Source: Pedobacter jejuensis (GTDB lineage: Bacteria; Bacteroidota; Bacteroidia; Sphingobacteriales; Sphingobacteriaceae). Taken from it: a stretch of 64,000 nt of DNA. The first letter of the stretch is position 1. Each line of letters begins with the position of its first letter. The position numbers were made by a program, and so were the translations under genes. The stretch spans positions 248,001 to 312,000 of the forward strand of contig NZ_RBEE01000002.1 of NCBI RefSeq assembly GCF_003725795.1, given 5' to 3'. The notes below the pieces were generated by a model. That model did not search any database. It saw only the letters and a program-made list of their open reading frames with translations, and had not been told where the DNA came from. This document shows, one piece after another, positions 38,622-47,313 of the stretch.

Positions 38622-38895
38622 TTATCTTTTTTTAATGTGCGTTATTTTGAAAGCGTAAAATCTATTAGAAATATGCTAGAGTAGGAAAAAACAACCGAAG
38701 GCATCAATAGTTTTATATTTATACATCATTCGCTATTGCAAAAAAAGCAATTAGGTTTTTCTATCTCTACTTCAAAAATTATATACGTAAATTTCCGTGG
38801 TTGAATTTTGTTATTGGTTTTGAATAATACATTTTCTAAAAACAATACAAAACATTATCTCTTTTAAATACGATACCCAAATCCGTAGTCGCTAA

Positions 38896-40443
38896 ATGAA
38901 AAATAAATACAAAAAATTAAGGTTAATTCTAGGCGACCAGTTAAACCGAAATCATTCTTGGTTTCAGGAGAAAGACTCATCTATATTGCATGTTTTGATG
39001 GAGGTTAAAACGGAAACCGATTATGTTTGGCACCACATTCAAAAAGCTTGTGCATTCTTTGCCGCAATGGAAGATTTTGCTAAAACCTTAAATGCCGATG
39101 GTTTTGATACGATTTATCTAAAATTAGATGATGAAGACAACCAGCAGAGCTTTTCTAAAAACATCATTCATTTGATTAAAAAGTTTGAAATTGAAGTTTT
39201 TCAATACCAAATGCCTGATGAATATAGACTTGACCAAGAATTAAATGGTTTATGCGATGGACTTACCATTACATACAAATGTTTTGATACGGAGCATTTT
39301 TACACAAGCAGAAATGAATTAGGCGATTTCTTTGCCGGTAAGAAATCATTGCTTATGGAAAGTTTTTACAGGGCAATGCGTTTAAAACATAACATCCTTA
39401 TAAATAATGGTGATGACCCGGAAGGTGATAAATGGAATTTTGATACTGAGAATAGAAAAAAATTACCCAAAGGACATAAACCGAATGCTCCATTATTATT
39501 TGATAACGATGTTAGGAAACCGCACCAACGTTTAGTTGCAGCTAAAATTCGTACCATTGGTAGCATTGAACCTGAGTATTTGCAATGGCCGATAAATAGA
39601 AAACAATCTTTAGGCTTATTGGATTATTTCTGTAAAAATTGCCTTCATCTTTTCGGAACTTTTCAAGATGCGATGCATACCGACGAGTGGTCGCTCTACC
39701 ATTCACGACTTTCATTTAGCATGAATACCAAAATAATTTCGCCCATGGAAGTTGTAAAGGCTGCCATAACTTTTTGGAGAAATAATAAGAAAACAGTTGC
39801 ACTAAATCAGGTTGAAGGCTTTGTTAGGCAAATTTTAGGTTGGCGTGAATATATGCGTGGCGTTTACTGGATGAAAATGCCCGAGTTTGAAAACTTAAAT
39901 TATTTTAACCACACAGAAAAACTACCGGATTGGTATTGGACAGGCAAAACAGATATGAACTGCCTTAAACATTCCATAAACCAATCTTTAAATTATGCTT
40001 ATGCACATCATATTCAACGATTGATGGTTACTGGAAACTTTGCTTTATTGGCGGGAATAAACCCTGATGAGGTAGATTTTTGGTATTTAAGCATTTATAT
40101 CGATGCTATACAATGGGTTGAAATTACAAACACCAGGGGTATGAGCCAATACGCTGATGGTGGAATTGTTGGTTCGAAACCATATACGGCTTCTGCTAAT
40201 TACATCAATAAAATGAGTAATTATTGTGAGCATTGCAAATACGACAAGAATGATAAAATTGGCGAAAATTCTTGTCCCTTTAATAGCTTGTATTGGAATT
40301 TTCACGATCAGCATCGAGAAAAACTTCAACGCAATCCACGCCTTTCTATGGTTTACCGCCTTTGGGATAAGATGAACCCTGAATTAAAATCTAAAGTTTT
40401 ATCAAGAGCAGATTATTATCTGAAAAACTTGGAGACATTGTAA
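38896..40443 (+). CDS. FeS-type bacterial cryptochrome/(6-4) photolyase
   Basis: This is a flavin-dependent DNA repair enzyme of the deoxyribodipyrimidine photolyase-related (FeS-BCP, PhrB-like) family, 515 residues, cytoplasmic. The N-terminal Rossmann-like domain opens with LRLILGDQLNRNHSWF, typical of this branch. The helical FAD-binding half has GWREYMRGVYW and a long conserved stretch around YAHHIQRLMVTGNFALL. Four cysteines, C356, C444, C447 and C460, have the spacing 88-3-13, as for the [4Fe-4S] ligands of Agrobacterium PhrB as I recall it. The enzyme is thus expected to repair (6-4) photoproducts using light. It stands alone, 274 bases from the divergent sensor gene, and ends just before the repeat array at 40.4-41.7 kb. 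No promoter motif could be assigned with confidence. Confidence 0.93.
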   Translation: MKNKYKKLRLILGDQLNRNHSWFQEKDSSILHVLMEVKTETDYVWHHIQKACAFFAAMEDFAKTLNADGFDTIYLKLDDEDNQQSFSKNIIHLIKKFEIEVFQYQMPDEYRLDQELNGLCDGLTITYKCFDTEHFYTSRNELGDFFAGKKSLLMESFYRAMRLKHNILINNGDDPEGDKWNFDTENRKKLPKGHKPNAPLLFDNDVRKPHQRLVAAKIRTIGSIEPEYLQWPINRKQSLGLLDYFCKNCLHLFGTFQDAMHTDEWSLYHSRLSFSMNTKIISPMEVVKAAITFWRNNKKTVALNQVEGFVRQILGWREYMRGVYWMKMPEFENLNYFNHTEKLPDWYWTGKTDMNCLKHSINQSLNYAYAHHIQRLMVTGNFALLAGINPDEVDFWYLSIYIDAIQWVEITNTRGMSQYADGGIVGSKPYTASANYINKMSNYCEHCKYDKNDKIGENSCPFNSLYWNFHDQHREKLQRNPRLSMVYRLWDKMNPELKSKVLSRADYYLKNLETL

Positions 40444-40560
40444 TTATTTAGGGTTGGTTTTTTCGATAGACAAATGAGCGATCTTATTTTCGGTTTGTAG
40501 GTGCAAAGACCGAGGAATGTCTATTTAGTATCCGTAGGACATAAGCGGAGTATAGGCATT

Positions 40561-40593
40561 AGCTTTGACAACTTTTAAAAAGTTGTCAAAGCT
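40561..40593. repeat. 33-base palindrome (module B, copy 1)
   Basis: AGCTTTGACAACTTTT is followed by one A and then its exact reverse complement. A 16-bp stem with a 1-base centre is a very stable hairpin if transcribed and a possible cruciform in DNA. Confidence 0.85.
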
Positions 40594-40765
40594 TACATGG
40601 GATGAAGCAAATCGATAAATTGTCGTATCATCACAAACCAATATACTAGCCCCCCATGGTCTGTGTCCTCACAGAACATTAAATTAATTTTATTTCGGTC
40701 TGTGGGGACACAGACCTGGGAATGTCTATTTGGATCTTTAGGACATAATCGGGGATATAGGCATT

Positions 40766-40798
40766 AGCTTTGACAACTTTTTAAAAGTTGTCAAAGCT
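40766..40798. repeat. 33-base palindrome (module B, copy 2)
   Basis: Same 16-base arms as copy 1, but the central base is T instead of A, so it equals copy 1 read from the other strand. Confidence 0.85.
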
Positions 40799-41097
40799 TA
40801 CATGGGATGAAGCAAACCAATAAATTGTCTGTATCATCATAAACCAATATATTATCCCCCGTGGCCTGTGTCCTCACAGAACATTAAATTATTTTATTTC
40901 GGTCCTTATGCACACAGACCGAGGAATAAAGAATTCCATGTTCAAAGATTTCTCGGCTTCGCTCGAAATGACGGTGGGTTTTCTTCAATGGCCAATGTCC
41001 TTACAGAACATTAAACACTTATATTTTCGGTTTGTAGGTGCAAAGACCGAGGAATGTCTATTTGGATATGTAGGACATAAACGGGCTATGGACAATT

Positions 41098-41129
41098 AGC
41101 TTTGACAACTTTTAAAAAGTTGTCAAAGC
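41098..41129. repeat. Palindrome (module B, copy 3)
   Basis: Same arms as copy 1 except that the last T is G. It is followed directly by a shortened D and A module rather than by module C. Confidence 0.8.
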
Positions 41130-41545
41130 GACCATTAAACTATTTATTTCGGTCTTCATGGACACAGACCGAGGAATAAGAATTCTATGATAAAGATTTC
41201 TCGGCTTCGCTCGAAATGACGATAGCTTATTTACTTGCAGCCTTAAATACTTGTAGAAGCAAGATTTAACTAGACCCGATAGAGCGGAAAGACCGGAAGA
41301 CGAGGAACGAGGATGAGGACTTGAAGCGATAGCGGGACGAACATTAATAGATGCTTCAGGTATTGCTCTTCTAAAAATTATGAATTTTGTGATATTAATC
41401 TAAATATTTTCGTTCATGGACATTAAACTTTTATTTTCGGTCTGTGAGGACACAGACCGAGGAATTTGTTTTGTGATATTTAATTTAAATATGCTCAACT
41501 ATTGTCTGCGGGGCACAGACGTAAGAATATCTAAATAATTAATTT

Positions 41546-41578
41546 AGCTTTGACAACTTTTAAAAAGTTGTCAAAGCT
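41546..41578. repeat. 33-base palindrome (module B, copy 4)
   Basis: Identical to copy 1 (centre A) and again followed by module C (ATGAAGCAAACCAATAAATT). Confidence 0.85.
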
Positions 41579-41667
41579 TACTTGGAATGAAGCAAACCAA
41601 TAAATTGTCTGTATCATCACAAACCAATTATTATCCTATTTCAGACCACTAAGACTTCTCTCCATTT

Positions 41668-41689
41668 CGGTCTGTGGCGGCACAGACCG
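41668..41689. terminator. Module A hairpin next to the LacI stop codon, possible bidirectional terminator
   Basis: CGGTCTGTG GCGG CACAGACCG forms a 9-bp stem with a 4-base loop, 27 bases beyond the LacI gene end, in the convergent gap with the photolyase gene. There is only a weak T tract (CCATTT on the minus side), so a terminator role is suggested by place and stem rather than proven. Confidence 0.4.
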
Positions 41690-41716
41690 ATGAATAGGAA
41701 TATAGTATGTATAAAC

Positions 41717-42745
41717 TTAGCTTACTAAAGTTTGGGTAGATTGCCTAATATTTAAATTTGCATTTATTTTTAAAACGCTACGTTCGCCGCTGTTTTTTGA
41801 TTCGCCGGCATTTAGTTTTTTAAGTAGCAGTTGAACAATATTTTCTGCCAATGCTTCAATTGGTTGTTCAATCGCTGTTATAGATGGGCTAATGAATTCC
41901 AAAAGTTCAAAATCATCGAAAGATAAAACTGCCTTGCTAGACAAAAGTTGCTCCATACCTAATCTAGAAAGCCTTAAGCCATCCATTGTTAAATAATTCG
42001 CTGCAAAAATTATGGCATCTAAATCCGGATTTTCCTGCAAAAATGATTTAATTTTCTCGGTAGAATCTTCTGAATTTGTGTATTTTATTTTCAGCACCTG
42101 CGGTTTAGCTTTTACTTTTTTAACGGTATCTGTATAACCTTGTAAACGATCGAGCATTTGCTGTTGTTCCGTATCAATGGTTACAAATCCTATTTTTTTA
42201 AATCCATTATCCAACAGGTGCTGTGTTGCTGTTGCCGTTGATTGAAAATTATCTGTTAACACATAATCTGCATCAATTTCTGGGAGATATCTATCGAAGA
42301 AAACTACCGGAGCTTTACCCGAAATAAGTCTACCAATTTCTTCTTCCAAACCTTCGGCAATGGCAATAATGTAACCATCTACGTGCCTATCTTTAAAAAT
42401 ATTTAAAATTTCGCTTATTCTTTTCTTATCATTCCCGGTGCTGCTGAAAATAATTTTATAACCACGAGCCGAAGCTTTTTGGTCGATAACCCTTGCAATT
42501 CCCGAGAAAAAAGGTTTAGAAATATCATCAACCAAAAAACCAATAATTTTCGTTTTGCCTGTTCGTAAGCTGCGAGCAATTGAATTTGGCTGATAATCCA
42601 ATTCAGCTACAACCTTCAGTATTTTTTCGGTAAGCTTTTCGCTAATATGCTTTTCTTTCGCCTTTCCATTTAATACAAATGAAACGGTTGTAATTGATGT
42701 GCCTACCAGGTTAGCAATGTGTTTTATTGATAATTTTTCTTGCAT
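41717..42745 (-). CDS. LacI-family transcriptional regulator (uronate block, distal)
   Basis: It has 342 residues. The N-terminal LacI helix-turn-helix is LSIKHIANLVGTSITTVSFV followed by the hinge region PNSIARSLRTGKTKIIGFLV. A periplasmic-binding-protein-like sensor domain covers about 60-340 (HVDGYIIAIAEGLEE; ADYVLTDNFQSTATATQHLL; AVLSFDDFELLEF). It is cytoplasmic. It lies 56 bases downstream of the mannonate dehydratase gene in the same direction, so it is likely the last gene of the SSS-GH28-uxuA operon and controls it or a related set. A hexuronate or a breakdown product is the expected effector, by context only. Confidence 0.92.
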   Translation of the reverse strand: MQEKLSIKHIANLVGTSITTVSFVLNGKAKEKHISEKLTEKILKVVAELDYQPNSIARSLRTGKTKIIGFLVDDISKPFFSGIARVIDQKASARGYKIIFSSTGNDKKRISEILNIFKDRHVDGYIIAIAEGLEEEIGRLISGKAPVVFFDRYLPEIDADYVLTDNFQSTATATQHLLDNGFKKIGFVTIDTEQQQMLDRLQGYTDTVKKVKAKPQVLKIKYTNSEDSTEKIKSFLQENPDLDAIIFAANYLTMDGLRLSRLGMEQLLSSKAVLSFDDFELLEFISPSITAIEQPIEALAENIVQLLLKKLNAGESKNSGERSVLKINANLNIRQSTQTLVS

Positions 42746-42801
42746 TAAGAATGTTAATATGTAATAATAAATTGTTTAGACACGCAGCTAGGCTTATTTC
42801 A

Positions 42802-43977
42802 TTAATAATTTCCGGTTACACCAACTTCAAGTCCACGTAATTCTGCCAAACCCCTTAAACGACCAATTGCTGAATAACCAGGGTTGGTTTGCTTCGCTAA
42901 ATCATCGAGCATTTGGTGGCCGTGATCTGGTCTGAAAGGAATAGTTTTTTCTCTTAAAGCATTCTCTTCGGATAGAGCCTTCATAATTTCGTACATGTTT
43001 ACATCGCCGCCCAAATGGTCTGCTTCGTAAAAACTTCCGTCGTTATCTTTAGTTACGTTTCTTAAATGTGCAAAATAAACCTGCTCTTTAACAACGTTAA
43101 AAATTTCTAGTACATTGTTATCAACACCCGCACCCAATGAACCGGTACAAAAGCAAACTCCATTAAATGGTTTATCAACCTTTTCAAATATATAACTAAA
43201 ATCATCAATCGTACTTGCAATTCTTGGCAAACCTAAAATAGGATAAGGAGGATCATCGGGATGGATGGTCATTTTAATTCCTTCGGTTTCGCAAACATCC
43301 GCAATAGATGATAAAAAATAAACCAAATTTTCCCTCAAGCCATCAAAACCAAGTTTTTTATACTCGGTAATGCTGTTTCGCAGGGTTTCCAATTCGATTT
43401 CTTTCTCATTAGGAATACCCATCAAAACGTTTATCTGCAAATCTTTTAGTTCCTGCTGATTTAACGTAGCGAACTTGTCTTTCGCCCGGTTTAAAATAGA
43501 TTCAGAATAATCCAACTCCGCTTCATCCCTTTTTAAAATGTATAAATCGAAAATTGCCAAATCTATCCAATTAAAATACAAGGCTTTGGAACCATCTGTC
43601 ATTTCTAAATCCAGTTGTGTACGTGTCCAATCTAACACCGGCATAAAGTTATAGCAAACTGTTTTTATACCACATTGCGATAAGTTTTGAAGCGACTTTT
43701 TATACTTTTCAATATATTCATCTGCATTAGCAGCACGGGTTTTAATGGCTTCATGCACAGGAACGCTTTCTACTACTGACCATGTTAAACCAGCAGCTTC
43801 GATAATAGATTTACGCTCTAAAATATCGTTTACCGGCCAAATTTCGCCATGTGGAATGTGATGCAGTGCGGTAACAATTCCTGTAGCACCAGCTTGTTTT
43901 ACATCTTGTAAACTAACCGGATCATTTGGCCCATACCAGCGCCAAGTTTGTTCTAATTTTTTATATTCAGTTTTCAT
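42802..43977 (-). CDS. uxuA: D-mannonate dehydratase
   Basis: This cytoplasmic enzyme (EC 4.2.1.8) converts D-mannonate to 2-keto-3-deoxy-D-gluconate, a late step of D-glucuronate catabolism. It has 391 residues from the ATG at 43977; an upstream in-frame ATG at 44016 adds 13 residues without homology and is not preferred. Typical UxuA segments are visible: LEQTWRWYGPNDPVSL at the start, TGIVTALHHIPHGEIW, the metal/catalytic region MTIHPDDPPYPILGLPRI, FCTGSLGAGVDNN, YFAHLRNVTKD and PFRPDHGHQMLDD near the end. It lies 50 bases after a GH28 gene and downstream of an SSS symporter. The usual partners uronate isomerase and fructuronate reductase are not in the window. Inositol oxygenase, which makes glucuronate, is encoded 5 kb away, so it may feed this enzyme. 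Confidence 0.95.
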   Translation of the reverse strand: MKTEYKKLEQTWRWYGPNDPVSLQDVKQAGATGIVTALHHIPHGEIWPVNDILERKSIIEAAGLTWSVVESVPVHEAIKTRAANADEYIEKYKKSLQNLSQCGIKTVCYNFMPVLDWTRTQLDLEMTDGSKALYFNWIDLAIFDLYILKRDEAELDYSESILNRAKDKFATLNQQELKDLQINVLMGIPNEKEIELETLRNSITEYKKLGFDGLRENLVYFLSSIADVCETEGIKMTIHPDDPPYPILGLPRIASTIDDFSYIFEKVDKPFNGVCFCTGSLGAGVDNNVLEIFNVVKEQVYFAHLRNVTKDNDGSFYEADHLGGDVNMYEIMKALSEENALREKTIPFRPDHGHQMLDDLAKQTNPGYSAIGRLRGLAELRGLEVGVTGNY

Positions 43978-44027
43978 AAATTTAAATTGAGGACGGAAAT
44001 TATACAAAAAATCCAAATAAATTTTTG

Positions 44028-45443
44028 TTAAAATGTACTATTCGTTTCCTGAAAATTTACCGTTCTAAGTTTTTCAACATTTTTTTGTTCAATTGCTTTT
44101 CCGGCATAACTAGGTTTTTTTAAACCCCAAATTACTTCGCTATTTAGCAAATTAATGTTTCCTGTATTTTCAAAATAAAAACCAGCGATAGGACTTTTCA
44201 CCAATCCTTCTACATTGCTAGGACGGCGATCGTAAACGCCTCCGCTAACATTGGTTGTTTTGTTAACAGTAACACTAACCTGGTCAAAATTAATGTTAGA
44301 AATCTTATCCTGACTTTCGCCGCTAATGTAAACGCCGCTTTCTCCTGTACAGCGAATATTGCTAAAATAAATATTTTTTACGGCACCAACTTTACCTTTC
44401 GTTTGTCCTTTTGGTAAGCGCCATCCGGCATCTTTGTTATTTGCCGTAGCACGTGGATAAGCAGTTATGTAAATAGGTTCTGCTTTTCCCCACCAAACAT
44501 CACTAAAAAGTTTCGATTCGATAATCAAGTTAGAAAAAGTAACATCGCTAACTGTTCCTTCATCCCTATTTTGAATGCCAATGCCCCTATTACTGTTTCG
44601 GATATTGCAATTGTTAATCAATACATTACTAATTCTATCCATATTTTCGGAGCCTATTTTAATGGCACAAGAACTTGAAGTCATGGTGCAGTTGCTAATC
44701 ACAATGTTTTCGCATGCGCCATATTCTTCAAACTCGCGTCGGTTTTTTAGGCATATACAATCATCTCCCGATTCGATATAGCAATTTGTAATTCTAACAT
44801 TTTTACTGTGATCGAGATCAATTCCATCGCTGTTTCTAATTTTTATGCTATTGAGCAAGGTAATATTCGAAATGGAAACATCATCGCAGCCAATAAGATG
44901 GACGGTCCAATAAGCAGAATTTTGAAAGGTAACACCATCTATATTAAGTTTTTTACAGCCAATTAGGGTTAGCAAATGCGGACGAGGATCGATAACATTA
45001 AAAGGTTTCAATACATAAGAATCAGATAATTCATCTCCCATGAAAGAAATACCATTGCCATCAATAATTCCGGTACCGGTAATGCTTACTTGTTCCAGTT
45101 TTTCTCCTCCAATCCAAATGGTTCCTTCGCCTTTATTTTCGCGAAATGCGCTTTTTGTATAAATGCTTTCATCAGGACTAGCCAATATTTTTGCGCCACC
45201 TTCAACTCTTAATTCTACAAAAGATTTTAAATCGAATGGTCCTGCCAAAAAAACATGCCCTGCAGGTACAAGTACTTGTCCACCACCTGCTGCCGAGCAA
45301 GCATTTATGGCTTTTTGAATGGCTGAGGCATCATTCGTTTTACCATCGCCAACGGCTCCATAATTTTTGATGTTAAATTTTTGTTGTGCAAAGACATTTA
45401 AAGAAAGCAATAGTGCAAATGTAAGTAGTACTTTAATTTTCAT
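44028..45443 (-). CDS. GH28 polygalacturonase-family enzyme (first copy)
   Basis: This exported right-handed beta-helix protein has 471 residues from the ATG at 45443, with a signal peptide ending NVFAQ. An ATG at 45482 would add 13 residues ahead of the signal peptide. The pectate-lyase-3-like start FNIKNYGAVGDGKTND is followed by the GH28 active-site set. D206 is in NSDGIDLDHS, D227 and D228 in SGDDCICLK, SSCAIKIGSE replaces the His-containing GHG loop, and RNSNRGIGIQ stands in the RIK region. It probably hydrolyses alpha-linked galacturonic acid or a related terminal uronide from oligosaccharides in the periplasm. Position between an SSS symporter and mannonate dehydratase fits uronate release and use. 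Exo action is more likely than endo, judging by the altered loops; this is inference. Confidence 0.87.
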   Translation of the reverse strand: MKIKVLLTFALLLSLNVFAQQKFNIKNYGAVGDGKTNDASAIQKAINACSAAGGGQVLVPAGHVFLAGPFDLKSFVELRVEGGAKILASPDESIYTKSAFRENKGEGTIWIGGEKLEQVSITGTGIIDGNGISFMGDELSDSYVLKPFNVIDPRPHLLTLIGCKKLNIDGVTFQNSAYWTVHLIGCDDVSISNITLLNSIKIRNSDGIDLDHSKNVRITNCYIESGDDCICLKNRREFEEYGACENIVISNCTMTSSSCAIKIGSENMDRISNVLINNCNIRNSNRGIGIQNRDEGTVSDVTFSNLIIESKLFSDVWWGKAEPIYITAYPRATANNKDAGWRLPKGQTKGKVGAVKNIYFSNIRCTGESGVYISGESQDKISNINFDQVSVTVNKTTNVSGGVYDRRPSNVEGLVKSPIAGFYFENTGNINLLNSEVIWGLKKPSYAGKAIEQKNVEKLRTVNFQETNSTF

Positions 45444-45563
45444 TCTATATTGGTATTGGTTTTTATGTAAAACGTGCATCAAATCATATTCAATTAACGC
45501 AAAATATTTTTTTGTTGAAGCTAATTTGCCTTAAAAATTGCAATCATTCAATTAATTAATCTG

Positions 45564-47192
45564 CTACCAGAAAACGGTATAAAGAGCTGCTAAAATGCCG
45601 CAAATAATAACTGACGAAACTGCAAATGCTGGTGTTACTTTAAACATACTGCTATCAATTTCCAACCCCTGCTCGTTATTTTTACTTTTTGGATCGCTAA
45701 GCGTTACAGCAACCATAATAATTATAATGATTACAAAAACCCAGGACATTCTATTTAGAAAAGGAATATCAGCTATAAAACCGTTACTCAACACAGGTAA
45801 AAACTTAAGGAGAATTGATAATGGGATGGTTAATAATGCAGCAGCAAGTGCAGCTCTTGAAGTAGTTCTTTTCCAGAAAAAGCCCAACAAAAAGATAGCA
45901 AATACGCCTGGTGAAATAAAGCCAACATACTCCTGAATAAATTGATAAACCTGATCAAAACTTCTTAAAGCTGGCGCCACCACAATTGCAATAAGTGATG
46001 CCACCACAACCGACCAGCGACCAACAGAAACCAATTTCTTTTCGGTTGCTTCTGGCTTGATGTATTTTTTATAAATATCCAATGTAAAAATGGTTGCAAT
46101 ACTATTTGATTTTCCGGCTAGAGATGCAACAATTGCGGCTGTTAATGCGGCAAATGCCATTCCTTTAATACCCCCAGGCAATAAATTCATTAAAACCGGA
46201 TAGGCATGGTCGGGCTTAACCGTTCCACTGGCGTCAAGCATTTCCGCCTGAAAATATCCGCGTTGGTACAATACAAATGCCGCTATACCCGGAATGACTA
46301 CAATTACAGGAATTAACAATTTTAGAAAAGCGGCAAAGATTAATCCGCTTCTACCAGTTTTTAAATCCGCACCTAAAGCACGTTGAACAATATATTGATT
46401 GCAGCCCCAATAATTTAGATTGTTAATCCAGAGACCGCCAACCAGCACTGCAATTCCAGGTAATTCGTTGTAAAACTTATCACCCTTATTAAAAATCATG
46501 TGAAAATGATCAGATGCTTCTGAACGTAAAAGCGGCAGTGCTCCAAAAACAGTTTGTGTATCTAATTTTTCCGAAACCAATTTCAAAGCCATGTAGCAGG
46601 TAATTAAACCACCAACAACCAATACTACAACCTGAATTACATCCGTATAGCCAATAACTTTCATGCCGCCGAGCGTAATAATCGCCGAAAAAATAGCCAG
46701 AAATATTATACAAGTACTAAATGGAATACCGGTGATGGTTTCAATTGCGATTGCACCAAGAAAAAATATCGAAGTTAAATTGACAAAAACATAAACCAAG
46801 AGCCAGAAAACGGCCATTAATGTACTAACCGTATTGTTATACCGCGTAGAAAGAAATTGCGGCATAGTGTAGATTTTGTTTTTTAAATAAATAGGCAAAA
46901 AGAATATGGCTACAATAATTAATGTTGCTGCAGCCATCCATTCGTAACTTGCAATGGCCAATCCCATTGCAAAACCAGAGCCCGACATACCAATAAAATG
47001 CTCGGCAGAGATGTTTGACGCTATAATGGATGCACCAATAGCCCACCATGTAAGCGAACCTTCAGCCAGGAAATAATCTTTTGTATCGGTTTGTTTTTGT
47101 TTTTTGCTTCGGTAAACCCAGTATCCATAAGCAGAAACTATAATAAAGTATATAAAAAAGACTGCACAATCTAGCGCCGAAAGATGATTCAT
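45564..47192 (-). CDS. Sodium/solute symporter (SSS family), probable hexuronate or myo-inositol transporter
   Basis: This inner-membrane symporter has 542 residues and about 14 hydrophobic helices. Family motifs are DYFLAEGSLTWWAIGASIIASNISAEHFIGMSG split over TM1-2 (sodium-site region), VIGYTDVIQVVVLVVGG and AALTAAIVASLAGKSNS. It resembles the SGLT/vSGLT branch, whose members carry sugars, and the SMIT inositol carriers belong to the same family. It is the first gene of the run SSS-GH28-uxuA-LacI, starting 120 bases before GH28. A LacI-type operator-like sequence (47266-47280) lies 74 bases upstream of its start and is shared with the inositol oxygenase promoter. That supports glucuronate/galacturonate or inositol as substrate. 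The family is certain; the substrate is inferred. Confidence 0.9.
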   Translation of the reverse strand: MNHLSALDCAVFFIYFIIVSAYGYWVYRSKKQKQTDTKDYFLAEGSLTWWAIGASIIASNISAEHFIGMSGSGFAMGLAIASYEWMAAATLIIVAIFFLPIYLKNKIYTMPQFLSTRYNNTVSTLMAVFWLLVYVFVNLTSIFFLGAIAIETITGIPFSTCIIFLAIFSAIITLGGMKVIGYTDVIQVVVLVVGGLITCYMALKLVSEKLDTQTVFGALPLLRSEASDHFHMIFNKGDKFYNELPGIAVLVGGLWINNLNYWGCNQYIVQRALGADLKTGRSGLIFAAFLKLLIPVIVVIPGIAAFVLYQRGYFQAEMLDASGTVKPDHAYPVLMNLLPGGIKGMAFAALTAAIVASLAGKSNSIATIFTLDIYKKYIKPEATEKKLVSVGRWSVVVASLIAIVVAPALRSFDQVYQFIQEYVGFISPGVFAIFLLGFFWKRTTSRAALAAALLTIPLSILLKFLPVLSNGFIADIPFLNRMSWVFVIIIIIMVAVTLSDPKSKNNEQGLEIDSSMFKVTPAFAVSSVIICGILAALYTVFW

Positions 47193-47265
47193 AAGAAAGA
47201 TAATATTTGGTTTTTTTAAAAATCAGAAAAATTACTAAAGTTACAGGCTATATACTTTTATTTAA

Positions 47266-47280
47266 TTACGTAAACGTTTT
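47266..47280. promoter_or_regulatory. LacI-type operator-like sequence upstream of the SSS gene
   Basis: TTACGTAAACGTTTT contains the palindrome AAACGTTT, with the central CG usual for LacI-family operators. It lies between the second LacI gene stop codon and the SSS start. A near copy, TTACGTAATCGTTTA, is at 48660-48674 upstream of inositol oxygenase. Confidence 0.55.
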
Positions 47281-47313
47281 CGGATAAAATTTGAATTTAA
47301 AGCATAAATAAAG

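Larger units (their letters stand above)
40491..40899. repeat. Tandem 205-base repeat units (two copies)
   Basis: Bases 40491-40695 and 40696-40899 are two consecutive copies of the unit A-spacer-B-C-D, nearly 90 percent identical by eye with a period of 204-205 bases. Shared landmarks are GGAATGTCTATTT, GGACATAA, the 33-base palindrome, CATGGGATGAAGCAAA and CTGTGTCCTCACAGAACATT. Partial units follow up to 41.7 kb. Confidence 0.8.
40444..41716. repeat. Non-coding array of nested palindromic repeats
   Basis: This stretch of 1273 bases holds no credible gene but is packed with repeats, between the 3' ends of the photolyase and a LacI gene. Module A is a hairpin, CGGTCTGTGnnnnCACAGACCG, often followed by AGGAAT. 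It lies at 40491, 40696, 40900, 41028, 41150, 41438, 41503 (degenerate) and 41668. Module B is a 33-base near-perfect palindrome at 40561, 40766, 41098 and 41546. Module C (GGGATGAAGCAAACCAATAA region) follows three of the B copies. Module D (CCTCACAGAACATTAAA-like) precedes several A copies. Module E (40921-40973 and 41171-41222) contains TCTCGGCTTCGCTCGAAATG, a sequence type I recognise as dispersed in Bacteroidota genomes. At 41273-41340 is a further dispersed-looking element with CCCGATAG and GATAGCGGGA ends. Confidence 0.85.

Noticed and set aside
40908..41099. Open frame of 63 codons inside the repeat array
   Set aside because: It runs through repeat modules A, D and E and is simply repeat sequence read as protein.
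40561..41578. The 33-base palindromes considered as classical rho-independent terminators of the photolyase gene
   Set aside because: There are four copies, most far from any gene end, and they lack a following T-run outside the stem. A repeat family explains them better, though the one nearest a gene could still terminate transcription.
40491..41690. Considered as a CRISPR array
   Set aside because: Repeats are not evenly spaced at 60-75 bases, spacers are themselves repeated, the units are long hairpins, and no cas gene is present.
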